DNA from: UBA4427 sp045106235 | GTDB lineage: Bacteria; Myxococcota_A; UBA9160; UBA4427 | Direction: 5' to 3' | Length of the DNA: 64,000 nt | Assembly (NCBI GenBank): GCA_045106235.1 | Contig: JBGCEJ010000016.1 | Span: 46,136-110,135 of the forward strand | Shown: positions 26,040-34,691 of the stretch, piece by piece | How positions within the stretch are numbered: the stretch's first letter is position 1 | Layout of the letters: the number at the start of each line of letters is the position of its first letter | Notes under the pieces: model-generated | The model's input: the letters and a program-made list of their open reading frames with translations, nothing else | Database searches by the model: none | What the model was told of the DNA's origin: nothing | Made by a program: the position numbers and the translations under genes

Positions 26040-27457
26040 TCCTCACCACAGCCAAAGAGCCCGTCACGCTGAATCACTTCAGCGACGGCCGGCTCAACCC
26101 ACTCTGTCCAGCGGGGATCACCTTCCCGTATCAAAGCCAACACCTCATCCGATCGAAAGCGCAGCTGATCGTCGGGCAATCCCGGCAGCTCGGACAATCG
26201 TCCCGTGTCGATGAGGTAGCGAATCAAATGGCGAACAGCATCGGACCAGGCCAGACCATCGAACTCGAGCCGCTGTCCCGTCTCGCGATCAATGGCTGGG
26301 TACATCAGGACCGAAACACCCGGGCGGAAGATTCGGTGGCAAATTTCAAGCGCGCTCATTTCGACTGCAGCCGTCGACTCACCCGCGATCATCGATGCGA
26401 TTTCAAGACCATTGAGCACCAATCCCACCTGCGCGGCATCACATTCCAACACGTAGTTGATCACTTCGTCATGCCGTTCAAGATCCGAGATCAAGACGGG
26501 CCGATCGCTGGCACCGAGAGCCGAGATTCGGTCCAAAAAATCGGTCATATCTTTTTGGTTGACCTCGCGCAGCTCGGATAGTTTCATCTCCACGAGAGCG
26601 ACCACGTCTTCTGCGCGACATTCCACCTTGGCCGCCACTGCGGCGACCGCTTTCTGCTGAATATCCGCATGCACCCGGGTCGGCGGGCGAAAGCGGCCCC
26701 GCTGAACCAAGACCGGCTTTTTGTAGAGCGCCTCCGAGGGCTGCAAGACTTCCCCGGACGGATCGAACATCGCGGCCCGTGTTAGGCCTTGCTCAACTAG
26801 CTTCACGCTCATCACTCGGTTGTCCGTATTGGCGTAGGCGCTTCCCGAGAATTCGATCATGTCCACTTCGAGTCGGCCCGGCCCAAGATCATCCGCGAGG
26901 GCTTCGATCAAAAGCGCCGGGTCTGTCGAAAAGACACTGGCAGCGTGGATCAGGTTCACGCCGAGCACCCCAAGCGCCTCATGCTGCAGGAGTGCATTGG
27001 TGTCGAGGAGTCGAGCATGCAGGATGATCTCGCTCCATTCCGAGAGCACGTCGTCCTGGAAACGAATCCCCATCCAACCGTGACAATTCGCGGTGCTTCC
27101 GAAACGCTGAGCCGCGACCGTATCCGCGAAGGCAAAGAAGCGTGTTCTTTGCCCCCGCGCTTCGCGAAGGCGCTCGATATTCAGCGTGTACTCATGCTCG
27201 AGCATCGCCCGCAGACGGCCACGGGAGACGTAGCGATCCGTCTCCCCGTAGATCGCGTCCGAGACCTGCATATCGTACGCGGACATCGTCTTCGCGATCG
27301 TCCCGGCGGCGGCACCGACGCGAAAGAACCAGCGAGCCACCTCCTGCCCCGCGCCGATCTCAGCGAAACTCCCGTACCAGCTCGCATCCAAATTGAGCTC
27401 GAGCGCCTTCTCACGCGTGCTGCGCGGGCGTGGACTTCGTACGATCGGCGTAACCAA
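26036..27457 (-). CDS. Conserved protein of unknown function, first gene of a peptide-ligase operon
   Basis: 473 residues, no signal peptide and no membrane segment. It has strongly patterned blocks such as REKALELNLDASWYGSFAE, EIGAGQEVARWFFRVGAAAG, TIAKTMSAYDMQVSDAIYG and NCHGWMGIRFQ, which look like a widespread but uncharacterised family; I cannot name a reaction. The C-terminal third (about 330-470) is helical. It is the promoter-proximal gene of the leftward operon and is coupled to the desuccinylase by ATGA. The assigned start has only a weak ribosome site. The region upstream of the first conserved block is short, so a much later start is unlikely. Confidence 0.75.
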   Translation of the reverse strand: MVTPIVRSPRPRSTREKALELNLDASWYGSFAEIGAGQEVARWFFRVGAAAGTIAKTMSAYDMQVSDAIYGETDRYVSRGRLRAMLEHEYTLNIERLREARGQRTRFFAFADTVAAQRFGSTANCHGWMGIRFQDDVLSEWSEIILHARLLDTNALLQHEALGVLGVNLIHAASVFSTDPALLIEALADDLGPGRLEVDMIEFSGSAYANTDNRVMSVKLVEQGLTRAAMFDPSGEVLQPSEALYKKPVLVQRGRFRPPTRVHADIQQKAVAAVAAKVECRAEDVVALVEMKLSELREVNQKDMTDFLDRISALGASDRPVLISDLERHDEVINYVLECDAAQVGLVLNGLEIASMIAGESTAAVEMSALEICHRIFRPGVSVLMYPAIDRETGQRLEFDGLAWSDAVRHLIRYLIDTGRLSELPGLPDDQLRFRSDEVLALIREGDPRWTEWVEPAVAEVIQRDGLFGCGEE

Positions 27458-27525
27458 AACTTCTCCCCCCGGATCTGGTCAATATCGACTGAATCGGGAG
27501 GTTACTTGATCAATGCTCTCCGCAA

Positions 27526-28377
27526 TCACACGCAATCGTCGAGAGGGCCATTCCAACGCAGAGCGAGCCCGACGAGCCCAAGCCCGAGGAGCAGTGCCGT
27601 GCCCGGCTCAGGAACGACCGTAAAACTGACGCCGTAGCCCGAGGTGCCGAAACCGGAAGCGTTTTCAAAACCTCGGAGATCCGCTGTCGCCGCGATCTCG
27701 AGGGAATAGGTATCCGGGGCCAAAACGCCTTCCAGCGCGTATTCGTCGAAGAACGAATCAAGATCATCGACTTCGTCTCGGACCTCTCGTTCGACGATCA
27801 GCCCCGAACGAAGACCCGTCAGCTGGAGCGTCGCGACCAGCTCGGCGTCAGCCTGCGGTGTCCCCGAAAACAGGAGCAGATCCTCGAGATCTGCGCTGAG
27901 AGAGAGCCCCAAGGCAAATGCGCTCGGCTGCTCCACCTCGAAAATCATGAAAAAGCGGGATTCCGCGAGCCCCTCGGCGCGAGATGGAAACCCCTCATCG
28001 GCCACGTCAAATGAAACACCTGCAGCACCGCCCGCGGAGAGCGACAGCCCTCCGCCCCCAAGGACTGCCAGAGTGGACTCTTGCGTCGCCTCCGCGTTAG
28101 CGACCGCAAAATCCCCAAACCGCACGCCGCCCACCGCCGCTTCGAGAAAGAACCCCGGCGCAGTGCTCTGAAAGCCGCGCTGATCATTATCCGGCGCAGA
28201 GCCGTCCACATTCAAAAACGTCGAGACGAGCACACTGCGAGAGGATTCGAGCAACGTGGCAGCGAACCCGCTCCCGGGCACTAAAACGGAGGCGGCGAGC
28301 CCAAGAGCGAGCCCCCAGACGCGGATGCATCGGAGCGGCATAACAAGTAGAGCACTGAATCGAGCTGAGCGCGGCAA
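27526..28377 (-). CDS. PEP-CTERM exported protein
   Basis: 283 residues from a TTG at 28377 that has AAAGGA six bases upstream; ATGs at 28434 and 28341 are alternatives. A signal peptide ends near GSGFAATL. The mature part is acidic, Gly/Ala/Leu-rich and beta-like, with no recognised domain. The C-terminus is a PEP-CTERM sorting signal (VPEPGTALLLGLGLVGLAL then RWNG), though the tail PLDDCV is less basic than usual. It would be delivered to the envelope or matrix through exosortase. It lies 68 bases downstream of the operon head on the same strand, likely as its own unit. Confidence 0.78.
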   Translation of the reverse strand: MPRSARFSALLVMPLRCIRVWGLALGLAASVLVPGSGFAATLLESSRSVLVSTFLNVDGSAPDNDQRGFQSTAPGFFLEAAVGGVRFGDFAVANAEATQESTLAVLGGGGLSLSAGGAAGVSFDVADEGFPSRAEGLAESRFFMIFEVEQPSAFALGLSLSADLEDLLLFSGTPQADAELVATLQLTGLRSGLIVEREVRDEVDDLDSFFDEYALEGVLAPDTYSLEIAATADLRGFENASGFGTSGYGVSFTVVPEPGTALLLGLGLVGLALRWNGPLDDCV

Positions 28378-28496
28378 AGGGATTCCTTTCAGCAATGAGT
28401 AATGAGACACATTGCAGTGGAGCCCAACGCTCATCCATCGCCTAGAAACTCTCGTTCGCGCTCAAAATACGCCTTTCTATCGAAGCCGCGTCCCCG

Positions 28497-29288
28497 CTAG
28501 CCCCGACCCGTCAATGCGTAGATCCCATCATTGCAATGATGCTCCTGCAGATCTGTCGTCGCAGGCACGATCGTTTGCAGCTCGGTGATCATACTGGTCG
28601 TGATTTCGCCCAAAGTGTTCCCGAGTCGACTCAAGTTCGCGCCCATATGCCCCGTTGCCGGGCCGGAACCGAGCCCCTGATTCTCCATATATCGCAGCAG
28701 GGGCAGATCCGTTGAGGAATCGCGGAACTCGACGACCATCGTGGTCGACCCAAAAGAGGACACGAAGCTCGTACTCGCACCAATATGGTCTGAGGTATGC
28801 AGCTTCAGATCCTTGAGCCCAAGATTGATCGTCACCGTGCACGGCCCTGGCGTGGAAGTCGCGTTCACCGGCCCAGACGATGTCAGCTCGGAAAAGACCT
28901 CCTCGAGCATCTCTTCAATTCGCTCTTCCTGGGCGTAGTCCAGGGGCTCCTGCCCTCTCGCGTAGAGAAAGCCCTCGACATTCACCATCACATTGTCGTA
29001 GCGCCCAAGATGATGATCCGGGCGAACCCAGAGAATGGCCCGTCGCGTATCCTGGGCGACCACCAATCCGTCCGAGGTTTCCTTGGCACGCATTTCCGGC
29101 GCCACCTGCGCACAGCCAGAATTCAGCGTTCCGAGCGCAATCAGAAGAGCCAAGACAAGCCCCGCCGAGAACACCCGCCGAATCGGCTCGGGCATCACGC
29201 GAGGGCCGCGCCGCGCCCGACGGCTCGGGGAGCCGGGGCAATAGGATGAGGGGGGTCGGGGGTTTTCGGGTCGGGATTCGATGTTCAT
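28497..29288 (-). CDS. DUF3313-like lipoprotein
   Basis: 263 residues from the ATG at 29288, which has GGAGG seven bases upstream; an earlier in-frame start at 29351 lacks support. The signal region ends in a lipobox (TLNSGC). The mature part follows the DUF3313 style: WVRPDHHLGRYDNVMVN, a Glu-rich helix near EERIEEMLEEVF, and TINLGLKDLKLHTSD with a conserved beta core. It is probably an outer-membrane or periplasmic lipoprotein of unknown role. It lies 119 bases before the PEP-CTERM gene on the same strand. Confidence 0.75.
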   Translation of the reverse strand: MNIESRPENPRPPSSYCPGSPSRRARRGPRVMPEPIRRVFSAGLVLALLIALGTLNSGCAQVAPEMRAKETSDGLVVAQDTRRAILWVRPDHHLGRYDNVMVNVEGFLYARGQEPLDYAQEERIEEMLEEVFSELTSSGPVNATSTPGPCTVTINLGLKDLKLHTSDHIGASTSFVSSFGSTTMVVEFRDSSTDLPLLRYMENQGLGSGPATGHMGANLSRLGNTLGEITTSMITELQTIVPATTDLQEHHCNDGIYALTGRG

Positions 29289-29594
29289 GGGGTCGCCTCC
29301 TGGGGGGGTAGTTGGGTGCGTCCCCTCAAGTTTCGCGACGCGAATTTCCAAAGACCAGCGGCGGTGTCACCCCATTGTGTCGGAGCGTAGTCGAATCCCC
29401 GCTCACAAACGCACTTCTGTGTTCCCGAAAAAGGACCCGAACTCCGTTCTGCGTTCGCTCTTGAATCACCGTAGGGGGAAGCATCCCTCGGCAGTTTTCC
29501 CCATGCGAATCAGGCCTTGTCCGCAGAATTCAAATAAGGCCAAGCCCCCATAGGCGCTCCAAGCGCCGGAGGCCTGCCCAAAGCGGGGACGCGC
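29289..29594. other. Intergenic region with one hairpin
   Basis: 306 bases without a credible gene. GGCGCT (29553-29558) and AGCGCC (29562-29567) form a tight hairpin 28 bases past the ypfJ stop, without a U-tract. The DNA near 29352-29540 is less GC-rich and probably holds the promoter of the DUF3313-like gene. Confidence 0.5.
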
Positions 29595-30533
29595 TTAGAG
29601 CCGAGACACCTGAAACGTGTCGCATTGGTTCGCATCCCCAAGCTCCATGCCGCGGCGCAACCAGCGCATACGCTGCTCCGAGGTCCCATGCGTAAAGCTG
29701 TCCGGCTGAACCCGGCGGCCGCTCATCTTCTGGATCCGGTCATCACCGATCGCGGCCGCGGCCTTCAGTCCTTCTTCGACATCCCCCGCTTCAAGAACGC
29801 CGCGGCTAGCCGTCGACTCAGCCCAAACACCCGCAAGGCAGTCGGCCTGTAGTTCCATCCTAACCGAGAGTTCATTCGCGTCGGTTTTGCTCGAGCTGCG
29901 CTGCTGCTTGCGAACGCCTTCTTCGATTCCCGTTAGGCGCTGAATATGGTGACCGATCTCATGCGCCAAAACATAGGCCTGAGCGAAATCGCCAGGCGCC
30001 CCGAAGCGCTCGCGCAATTCGTCATAGAACGAGAGATCAATGTAGACCTTGTTATCTCCCGGGCAGTAGAAGGGGCCCATCGCCGCTTGACCGGTCCCAC
30101 AAGCCGAGGGCGTCGAGTCCCGGAAGAGGACCAGCGTCGCGTCCCGGTAGCCGGGTAGCTTCTGGGTCCAGGTTTTCTGGACATCGTCGAGAACCCAGGA
30201 GATGAAATCGACGAGCTCCTCCTCGCTCGCGCTCGTGCGGGACGGTGGCGCTGCGGCACCGCCCGTCGCGCCGCCAAAGCCGCCCGCATCGGGATTCACA
30301 CCAATGCTCGAGCCTCCGCCGCCCCCCATCAGCATCTGAAGGGGATTAATGCCGAGCAACCATGCGACGCCCAGCATGAGGACGATGCTCGTCAGTGACA
30401 AGCCGCGACCGCCCCGACTCGTCGGCAGCCGAAGCCCCGAGCCGCCGCCGCCTGGGAAGCGCATCCGCCCCCGTGGCGCCTGGCCGCGACGATCCTCGAT
30501 ATTCTGACTTCGCTGACCTCTTTCCCAACGCAT
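29595..30533 (-). CDS. ypfJ: Neutral zinc metallopeptidase (YpfJ family)
   Basis: 312 residues from the ATG at 30533 (GAGG nine bases upstream), giving the family opening MRWERGQRSQNIEDRRG. A membrane segment at about 45-68 is followed by a Gly-rich linker and the peptidase domain, with HEIGHH at 191-196 and the later AELQADCLAGVWA-type helix seen as MELQADCLAGVWA. Family members are membrane-anchored zinc-metallopeptidase-like proteins whose substrate is not established. An in-frame TTG nine bases further upstream is too close to the Shine-Dalgarno to be used. It is a single gene. Confidence 0.92.
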   Translation of the reverse strand: MRWERGQRSQNIEDRRGQAPRGRMRFPGGGGSGLRLPTSRGGRGLSLTSIVLMLGVAWLLGINPLQMLMGGGGGSSIGVNPDAGGFGGATGGAAAPPSRTSASEEELVDFISWVLDDVQKTWTQKLPGYRDATLVLFRDSTPSACGTGQAAMGPFYCPGDNKVYIDLSFYDELRERFGAPGDFAQAYVLAHEIGHHIQRLTGIEEGVRKQQRSSSKTDANELSVRMELQADCLAGVWAESTASRGVLEAGDVEEGLKAAAAIGDDRIQKMSGRRVQPDSFTHGTSEQRMRWLRRGMELGDANQCDTFQVSRL

Positions 30534-30757
30534 CGATCTCAACCTCTTTCTGAACTGTGCAGCTCGGCCAATTGTCTCGTTTGCCTCGTGCTAAGCCGCG
30601 CGTGTGCATGAGATCAAATGATCATCAAGGCGCGCTCTGCGGCTATCTTCGCCCGTTGGCCTGCGATAGTCTCGATTCGGAACAATCGCGGCGCATCGTG
30701 CGAGACACGAGTCACCGCGCCCAACTCTAGAACGAATGCGGCTCAAGGGGAAAACGT

Positions 30758-31663
30758 GTGCTGAAAGTGGTGAAAAAGCGAGTTTCTCGATTCGTCGCCC
30801 GGAAGTCACGCTTCTTTCAGTCCGTCGACAAGCGAAACGCCGCTGAGATGCAGCTCAGGGGCCGGACCGAGAAGGACCGGCTCGACCAGACCGATACGGT
30901 GGTCATCTCCTGTGGAAAAAGCGGCCGGACCTGGGTCCGCGTCATGCTCTCCGCCTTCTATCAGATCCGACAGGGCGAGTCCCCCGAAGGGTTAGCGGAT
31001 TTCGCCGAGCTTCACGCGGACGACGACGCCGTCCCGAACTTGCTCTTCACCCACGACACGTATCTTCGCCATTTCACGGAGGTGGGAGATTCCAAAGCCG
31101 ACTATTTCGGCCATAACGTCGTGCTTCTGGTCCGTCATCCCGCCGACGTCGCGGTTTCACGCTTCTTCCAATGGAAGCACCGAATGAAGCCCCGCAAGAT
31201 CAAATTGCGAGGACTTCCAGACCGTTCAGAGGACCTCTCCATCTTTGACTTCGTGATGGACGGACGAGCTGGACTTCCACAGATTTGTCATTTCATGACA
31301 TGCTGGGCCGATGCTATGCCTGAAATCAAGCACAGCACGATCGTTCGCTACGAAGACCTCCGCGAAGATCCCCAGGCCGAACTCGCCAAGCTCACCGAGT
31401 TTTTCGGAACGCCCGGCAAGCCGGAGGAAATCGAAGCCGCGGTCGACTTTGGCGCTTTTGACAATATGAAGAAGCGCGAAGCCAAAGCAGCGGAGACCGC
31501 GGGGAGCGGGATGCGCCTTCGACCGGGCGACGCGGCTAACCAGGATTCGTACAAAGTCCGGCGCGGCAAGGTGGGCGGATACCGCGACTATTTCGAAGAC
31601 GACGAGATCAAGCAAATCGACGAAATCGTCGCTCGCCAACTCCCGGCTCTTTATGGGTACTGA
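30758..31663 (+). CDS. Sulfotransferase-domain protein
   Basis: 301 residues from a GTG with AAGGGG seven bases upstream. The 5'-phosphosulfate-binding loop is seen as SCGKSGRTWVRVML (51-64), in the position of the family PKSGTTWL motif. The 3'-phosphate-binding region follows in RHPADVAVSRFF, and RYEDLREDP plus the C-terminal RRGKVGGYRDYF complete the cytosolic-type sulfotransferase pattern. It should transfer sulfate from PAPS to a hydroxyl or amine acceptor; the acceptor is unknown. The basic N-terminus (KVVKKRVSRFVARKSRFF) may associate with membrane. Its stop codon lies inside a duplicated 25-bp segment. Confidence 0.88.
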   Translation: MLKVVKKRVSRFVARKSRFFQSVDKRNAAEMQLRGRTEKDRLDQTDTVVISCGKSGRTWVRVMLSAFYQIRQGESPEGLADFAELHADDDAVPNLLFTHDTYLRHFTEVGDSKADYFGHNVVLLVRHPADVAVSRFFQWKHRMKPRKIKLRGLPDRSEDLSIFDFVMDGRAGLPQICHFMTCWADAMPEIKHSTIVRYEDLREDPQAELAKLTEFFGTPGKPEEIEAAVDFGAFDNMKKREAKAAETAGSGMRLRPGDAANQDSYKVRRGKVGGYRDYFEDDEIKQIDEIVARQLPALYGY

Positions 31664-31702
31664 GCCGCAGGCGCTTGATAGGTACTGAGCCGCGGGCGCT
31701 TA
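31656..31702. repeat. 25-bp tandem duplication of the sulfotransferase gene end
   Basis: GGTACTGAGCCGC occurs at 31656-31668 and again at 31681-31693, each followed by AGGCGCTTGATA or GGGCGCTTAGGC. The first copy contains the last codons GGG TAC TGA of the sulfotransferase. The second ends at the convergent stop of the PilZ gene (31700-31702). It shares GCCGCGGGCGC with the arrays at 4378 and 61830. Confidence 0.85.
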
Positions 31703-32491
31703 GGCGGCTTTTACTTCGAGGATGGTCCAGCGCGCTTCGAGGTCTCGGGTAGCGAGACTGCGGGCTTCTTCCTCTGAATCGGCAGCAAGCGTCAGCACCT
31801 TCGTGCGCGGACCTGCGGTTGCCTTCACGCGAATGCGAAAGATCTTGGGCTCGATCAAATCCTCGGGGCGCTCGCCCTGCCCGGCGTCCTCAGACACAGA
31901 GCCTTGAGCGGAAGCCGAGGAAGAAGAGGAAGTGGCCGCCGCGGCGGGCGATACACTCGGAGCCGGCGTGGCCGACGGAGGTTCCGGATTCGAAATGGCT
32001 TTGGTTTCACTCGCAGTACGGCGCTCGAAGCTGGCGGAATCGGTTGGCGGCGGATTCGGGCGAGGGGAACGGCTTACGGATGGACGGCCGGCTTCAGGCG
32101 AAGCGATGGACTCTTGTTCAGGAGCAACACCCGCTGCCGAAAGCAAGCGCTGGTAAGCGTCGTCCGTTTCTTCGAGCATGACGCCGATGGCCCAAACCTT
32201 GCGCATTCCGCCATGCATTTTCTGGCGCCGGACGTGCCACACCTGAGCTTCGACGATCGACTCACCGCGGCCGGGCACATCAATCGAGATATGGATCATG
32301 CTCTTCGAAGCGACCCAGCTGGGCGAGAGCAAGCAGAGCCCACCCTCTGAAACATCCACGATGCGAGCGCGCGAGCGTTCCTTGCCCGCCAAAACGCGGC
32401 AATGCAGTCGGCAGCTCGCCCTTGGCGATCGTCTTCGTTCTTTGCCGCTCTGGTCGCTGTCCACTCGCCGGGCTCCCCTGTCGCTGCGCAT
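31700..32491 (-). CDS. PilZ-domain protein with a C-terminal extension
   Basis: 263 residues from the ATG at 32491; the frame is open to a GTG at 32596, and the true start is uncertain. A PilZ domain near the N-terminus has the c-di-GMP signature RRRSPR followed about 28 residues later by DVSEGG (D/NxSxxG). A Ser/Pro/Ala-rich disordered linker of about 90 residues follows. A small C-terminal alpha/beta module ends the protein (FRIRVKATAGPRTKVLTLAA, EEEARSLATRDLEARW). Cytoplasmic, presumably a c-di-GMP effector; the output module is unrecognised. It is convergent with the sulfotransferase, with only 36 bases between. Confidence 0.78.
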   Translation of the reverse strand: MRSDRGARRVDSDQSGKERRRSPRASCRLHCRVLAGKERSRARIVDVSEGGLCLLSPSWVASKSMIHISIDVPGRGESIVEAQVWHVRRQKMHGGMRKVWAIGVMLEETDDAYQRLLSAAGVAPEQESIASPEAGRPSVSRSPRPNPPPTDSASFERRTASETKAISNPEPPSATPAPSVSPAAAATSSSSSASAQGSVSEDAGQGERPEDLIEPKIFRIRVKATAGPRTKVLTLAADSEEEARSLATRDLEARWTILEVKAA

Positions 32492-32684
32492 TTCACGTGG
32501 GCAAAAAGCCACTGCGCGAAGCGATTCGCACTCCAAAATCCCGCCGCAGTCCGCGCCATTCGGGATCAACCGCTTAGCCTGTCGACCAGAACGCACTCCA
32601 CCTTTACGCCGAGGGAGCCGGCGGCAGCGGAAAAATCTAGTTCCTCAATGAGAAATCGAGGGGGCGCTTTGCGATGCGAAGCGA

Positions 32685-34031
32685 TCAGGGCGCCCGCAGC
32701 CCGTCCAGGAGCCCATTGAGCGCATCCACGGTCCGGTGGTCGGCCAGAATCCCGACATGGTCCTGGCTCACGCCAATCAATCGGTCGGCGCGGTCCTGCA
32801 TCAAAGGCTCGAGCTGGGAGTCCAGCGATACCGCGCCATCGTTGGAGTCAGCAGAGAGTCGGCTGCTTCCGCCATGACTGAATAATAATGTGTAGTCAAT
32901 CGATTCGGGCAACTCATACTCGGAGAGCGTCTCGATAAAATCGCTCCTCGGCGCCAAATCCTTCCAAACCGGAGCCACCACCGGAGAGTATTCCGCTCCC
33001 GCAGCCGCGCCTTTATGACCCGCCCAGGGAACTGAGACAGACACAAATTTCTGAATCCGATGGGCGTGCCCGCCTTCCTCTTGGAGCTGCAAGAAGCGCT
33101 TCGAAATCAGACCACCGAGACTATGAGCCAGCAGCACGTACTCCTGATCGGGTGTACGTACGAAGAGCTCGTTCATGATCTGCGAGAGCATATACGCGTT
33201 GTCGTCGATGCTCAGACCTGAGGGATAGTGAAAGAGCGCGACACGCATCCCTTCCGTATCGAGCTTCTTCAGAAGCGGGCGGAAGTCCTTGGGTGAGCCA
33301 TTGATGCCGTGGACAAACAACAGCATTGGCTTCTTTTCCGCCGCCCCCCAAGGCTCAAGCAGATAGAATCCGTAGTTTACGGAGGTCAACCAACGCGACG
33401 GCTCCCACATCCCCTGCGCCGTAGCTTCGGGCTTGAATCGACTACTGCGGAAATTAATCGGAACGCCCATCGTCGTCACGGTTCGTTCGAGCTCCGCGAG
33501 TCCGCTTGTCGTGAGGTCAACGGGCAGGGGCAGATTCGTCTGCAGCGAAGCGGAATCCATCACCAGACGATTGAAACGCCATTTTCGACTCCGCGTGTCG
33601 ATCCGATTCGCCGAAGGCGCTTCGTCTTGAATGGCCGCCGGCTCGCTCGGCTGGTAAATAAAATCATTGTTCTGGTCGAGAAACGCCATCAACCGGTAGT
33701 CGCCTGGGCGCGTCTGGAAATTGTATCGCTGCTTCCTGTCGGCAAAGCGGTAGTCCACCAGCTCATACGACTCGCCTGCACGACTTCCCTGACCGACGTC
33801 GGCCCTCGCTCCGGCCCGAGGTTGGACCGCGCGGGTGAGCAGGACGATGGGCCGTCCCGCCAGCCCCGCATCGATCTCAAGGTCGCCCGAAATAATCGCG
33901 ACTTCGTCGTAGAGAACTTCGAGGTCTTTCCCCAAACGGAACACGCCGCAGGCGGAGACCCAGGGAATCAGTCCAAGAAAGATCAAAAGGAGGGGGCCGA
34001 GACGCCTGCGACGGGTGTTTCTAGCGCTCAC
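32685..34031 (-). CDS. Alpha/beta-hydrolase lipoprotein
   Basis: 448 residues from the GTG at 34031, which overlaps the upstream stop as GTGA and has AGGAGG ten bases away. The signal sequence ends in a lipobox (PWVSAC). An N-terminal beta region of about 170 residues precedes an alpha/beta-hydrolase domain with the oxyanion strand LLFVHGINGSPKDF, the nucleophile elbow AHSLGG and a late His in VSQDHVGIL. It resembles lipase/esterase-type or thioesterase-like periplasmic hydrolases; the substrate is unknown. It forms a two-gene unit with the small membrane protein upstream. Confidence 0.84.
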   Translation of the reverse strand: MSARNTRRRRLGPLLLIFLGLIPWVSACGVFRLGKDLEVLYDEVAIISGDLEIDAGLAGRPIVLLTRAVQPRAGARADVGQGSRAGESYELVDYRFADRKQRYNFQTRPGDYRLMAFLDQNNDFIYQPSEPAAIQDEAPSANRIDTRSRKWRFNRLVMDSASLQTNLPLPVDLTTSGLAELERTVTTMGVPINFRSSRFKPEATAQGMWEPSRWLTSVNYGFYLLEPWGAAEKKPMLLFVHGINGSPKDFRPLLKKLDTEGMRVALFHYPSGLSIDDNAYMLSQIMNELFVRTPDQEYVLLAHSLGGLISKRFLQLQEEGGHAHRIQKFVSVSVPWAGHKGAAAGAEYSPVVAPVWKDLAPRSDFIETLSEYELPESIDYTLLFSHGGSSRLSADSNDGAVSLDSQLEPLMQDRADRLIGVSQDHVGILADHRTVDALNGLLDGLRAP

Positions 34032-34498
34032 GGAAGCGATTCCTCCTGCGAATCGGCGGGGGCAAGCCAAGTTCTTAGGCATTGCACGAGCCCAAGGATC
34101 AATACGCTCACCTGAAGAAGCGGCCAAAGACGTTCGATGGTCGTCGCCTGATAGCCCGCAGGCGCCGGGACCTTCGCGCTCGTGATCGAGCAGAGCGACC
34201 CGCCCTCAAGAGAAGTGGTGATCAGCGCCGGCGCAATCAAGAACAGGGCGTAAACCGCAAGACCCGCCGCAGGGAGAGCAAACCAGCGAAGTGACGCTCG
34301 CCACCGAAACCCTTGGCCTATGCAAAGCAAGCCTAGGAAACCGAGAATTCCGAAGAGAAACGTCCCTCGCCACATCTCGTCGGTGGTGGGGTCGCAGCTC
34401 GCCTCGGGCATAACGGACAAGATCAAAGCCAGAGCAATAAAGATCAGCCAACCGCCGACGGAAGCGCCTGCTCGCAAGATGATCTCGGCAAATGACAT
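34028..34498 (-). CDS. Hypothetical four-helix membrane protein
   Basis: 156 residues with about four membrane segments, a pair at the N-terminus (GGWLIFIALALILSVMPEA and FLFGILGFLGLLCIGQG), one in the middle and one near the C-terminus. A lumenal loop carries Cys35 and a second Cys near 104. No family recognised. Its stop overlaps the GTG of the hydrolase lipoprotein, so the two are probably translated together and may work together. Confidence 0.65.
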   Translation of the reverse strand: MSFAEIILRAGASVGGWLIFIALALILSVMPEASCDPTTDEMWRGTFLFGILGFLGLLCIGQGFRWRASLRWFALPAAGLAVYALFLIAPALITTSLEGGSLCSITSAKVPAPAGYQATTIERLWPLLQVSVLILGLVQCLRTWLAPADSQEESLP

Positions 34499-34691
34499 GA
34501 GGGGAACTCCCTTCGCGCCGGTCTCAACGGCATGGCAGACAGGAAAAAAAATCCCCGTTTACATTTTCGATTCAGGACGGCGGAACGACACCGATTGCCG
34601 TAGATTCTGCCCAACTCAAGTATTGAATGTACGGCGTCCAGTAAAAAGCACTGGCTGTGTGGCGATCGTATCTCGGAAGGAGAAGTAGAAC

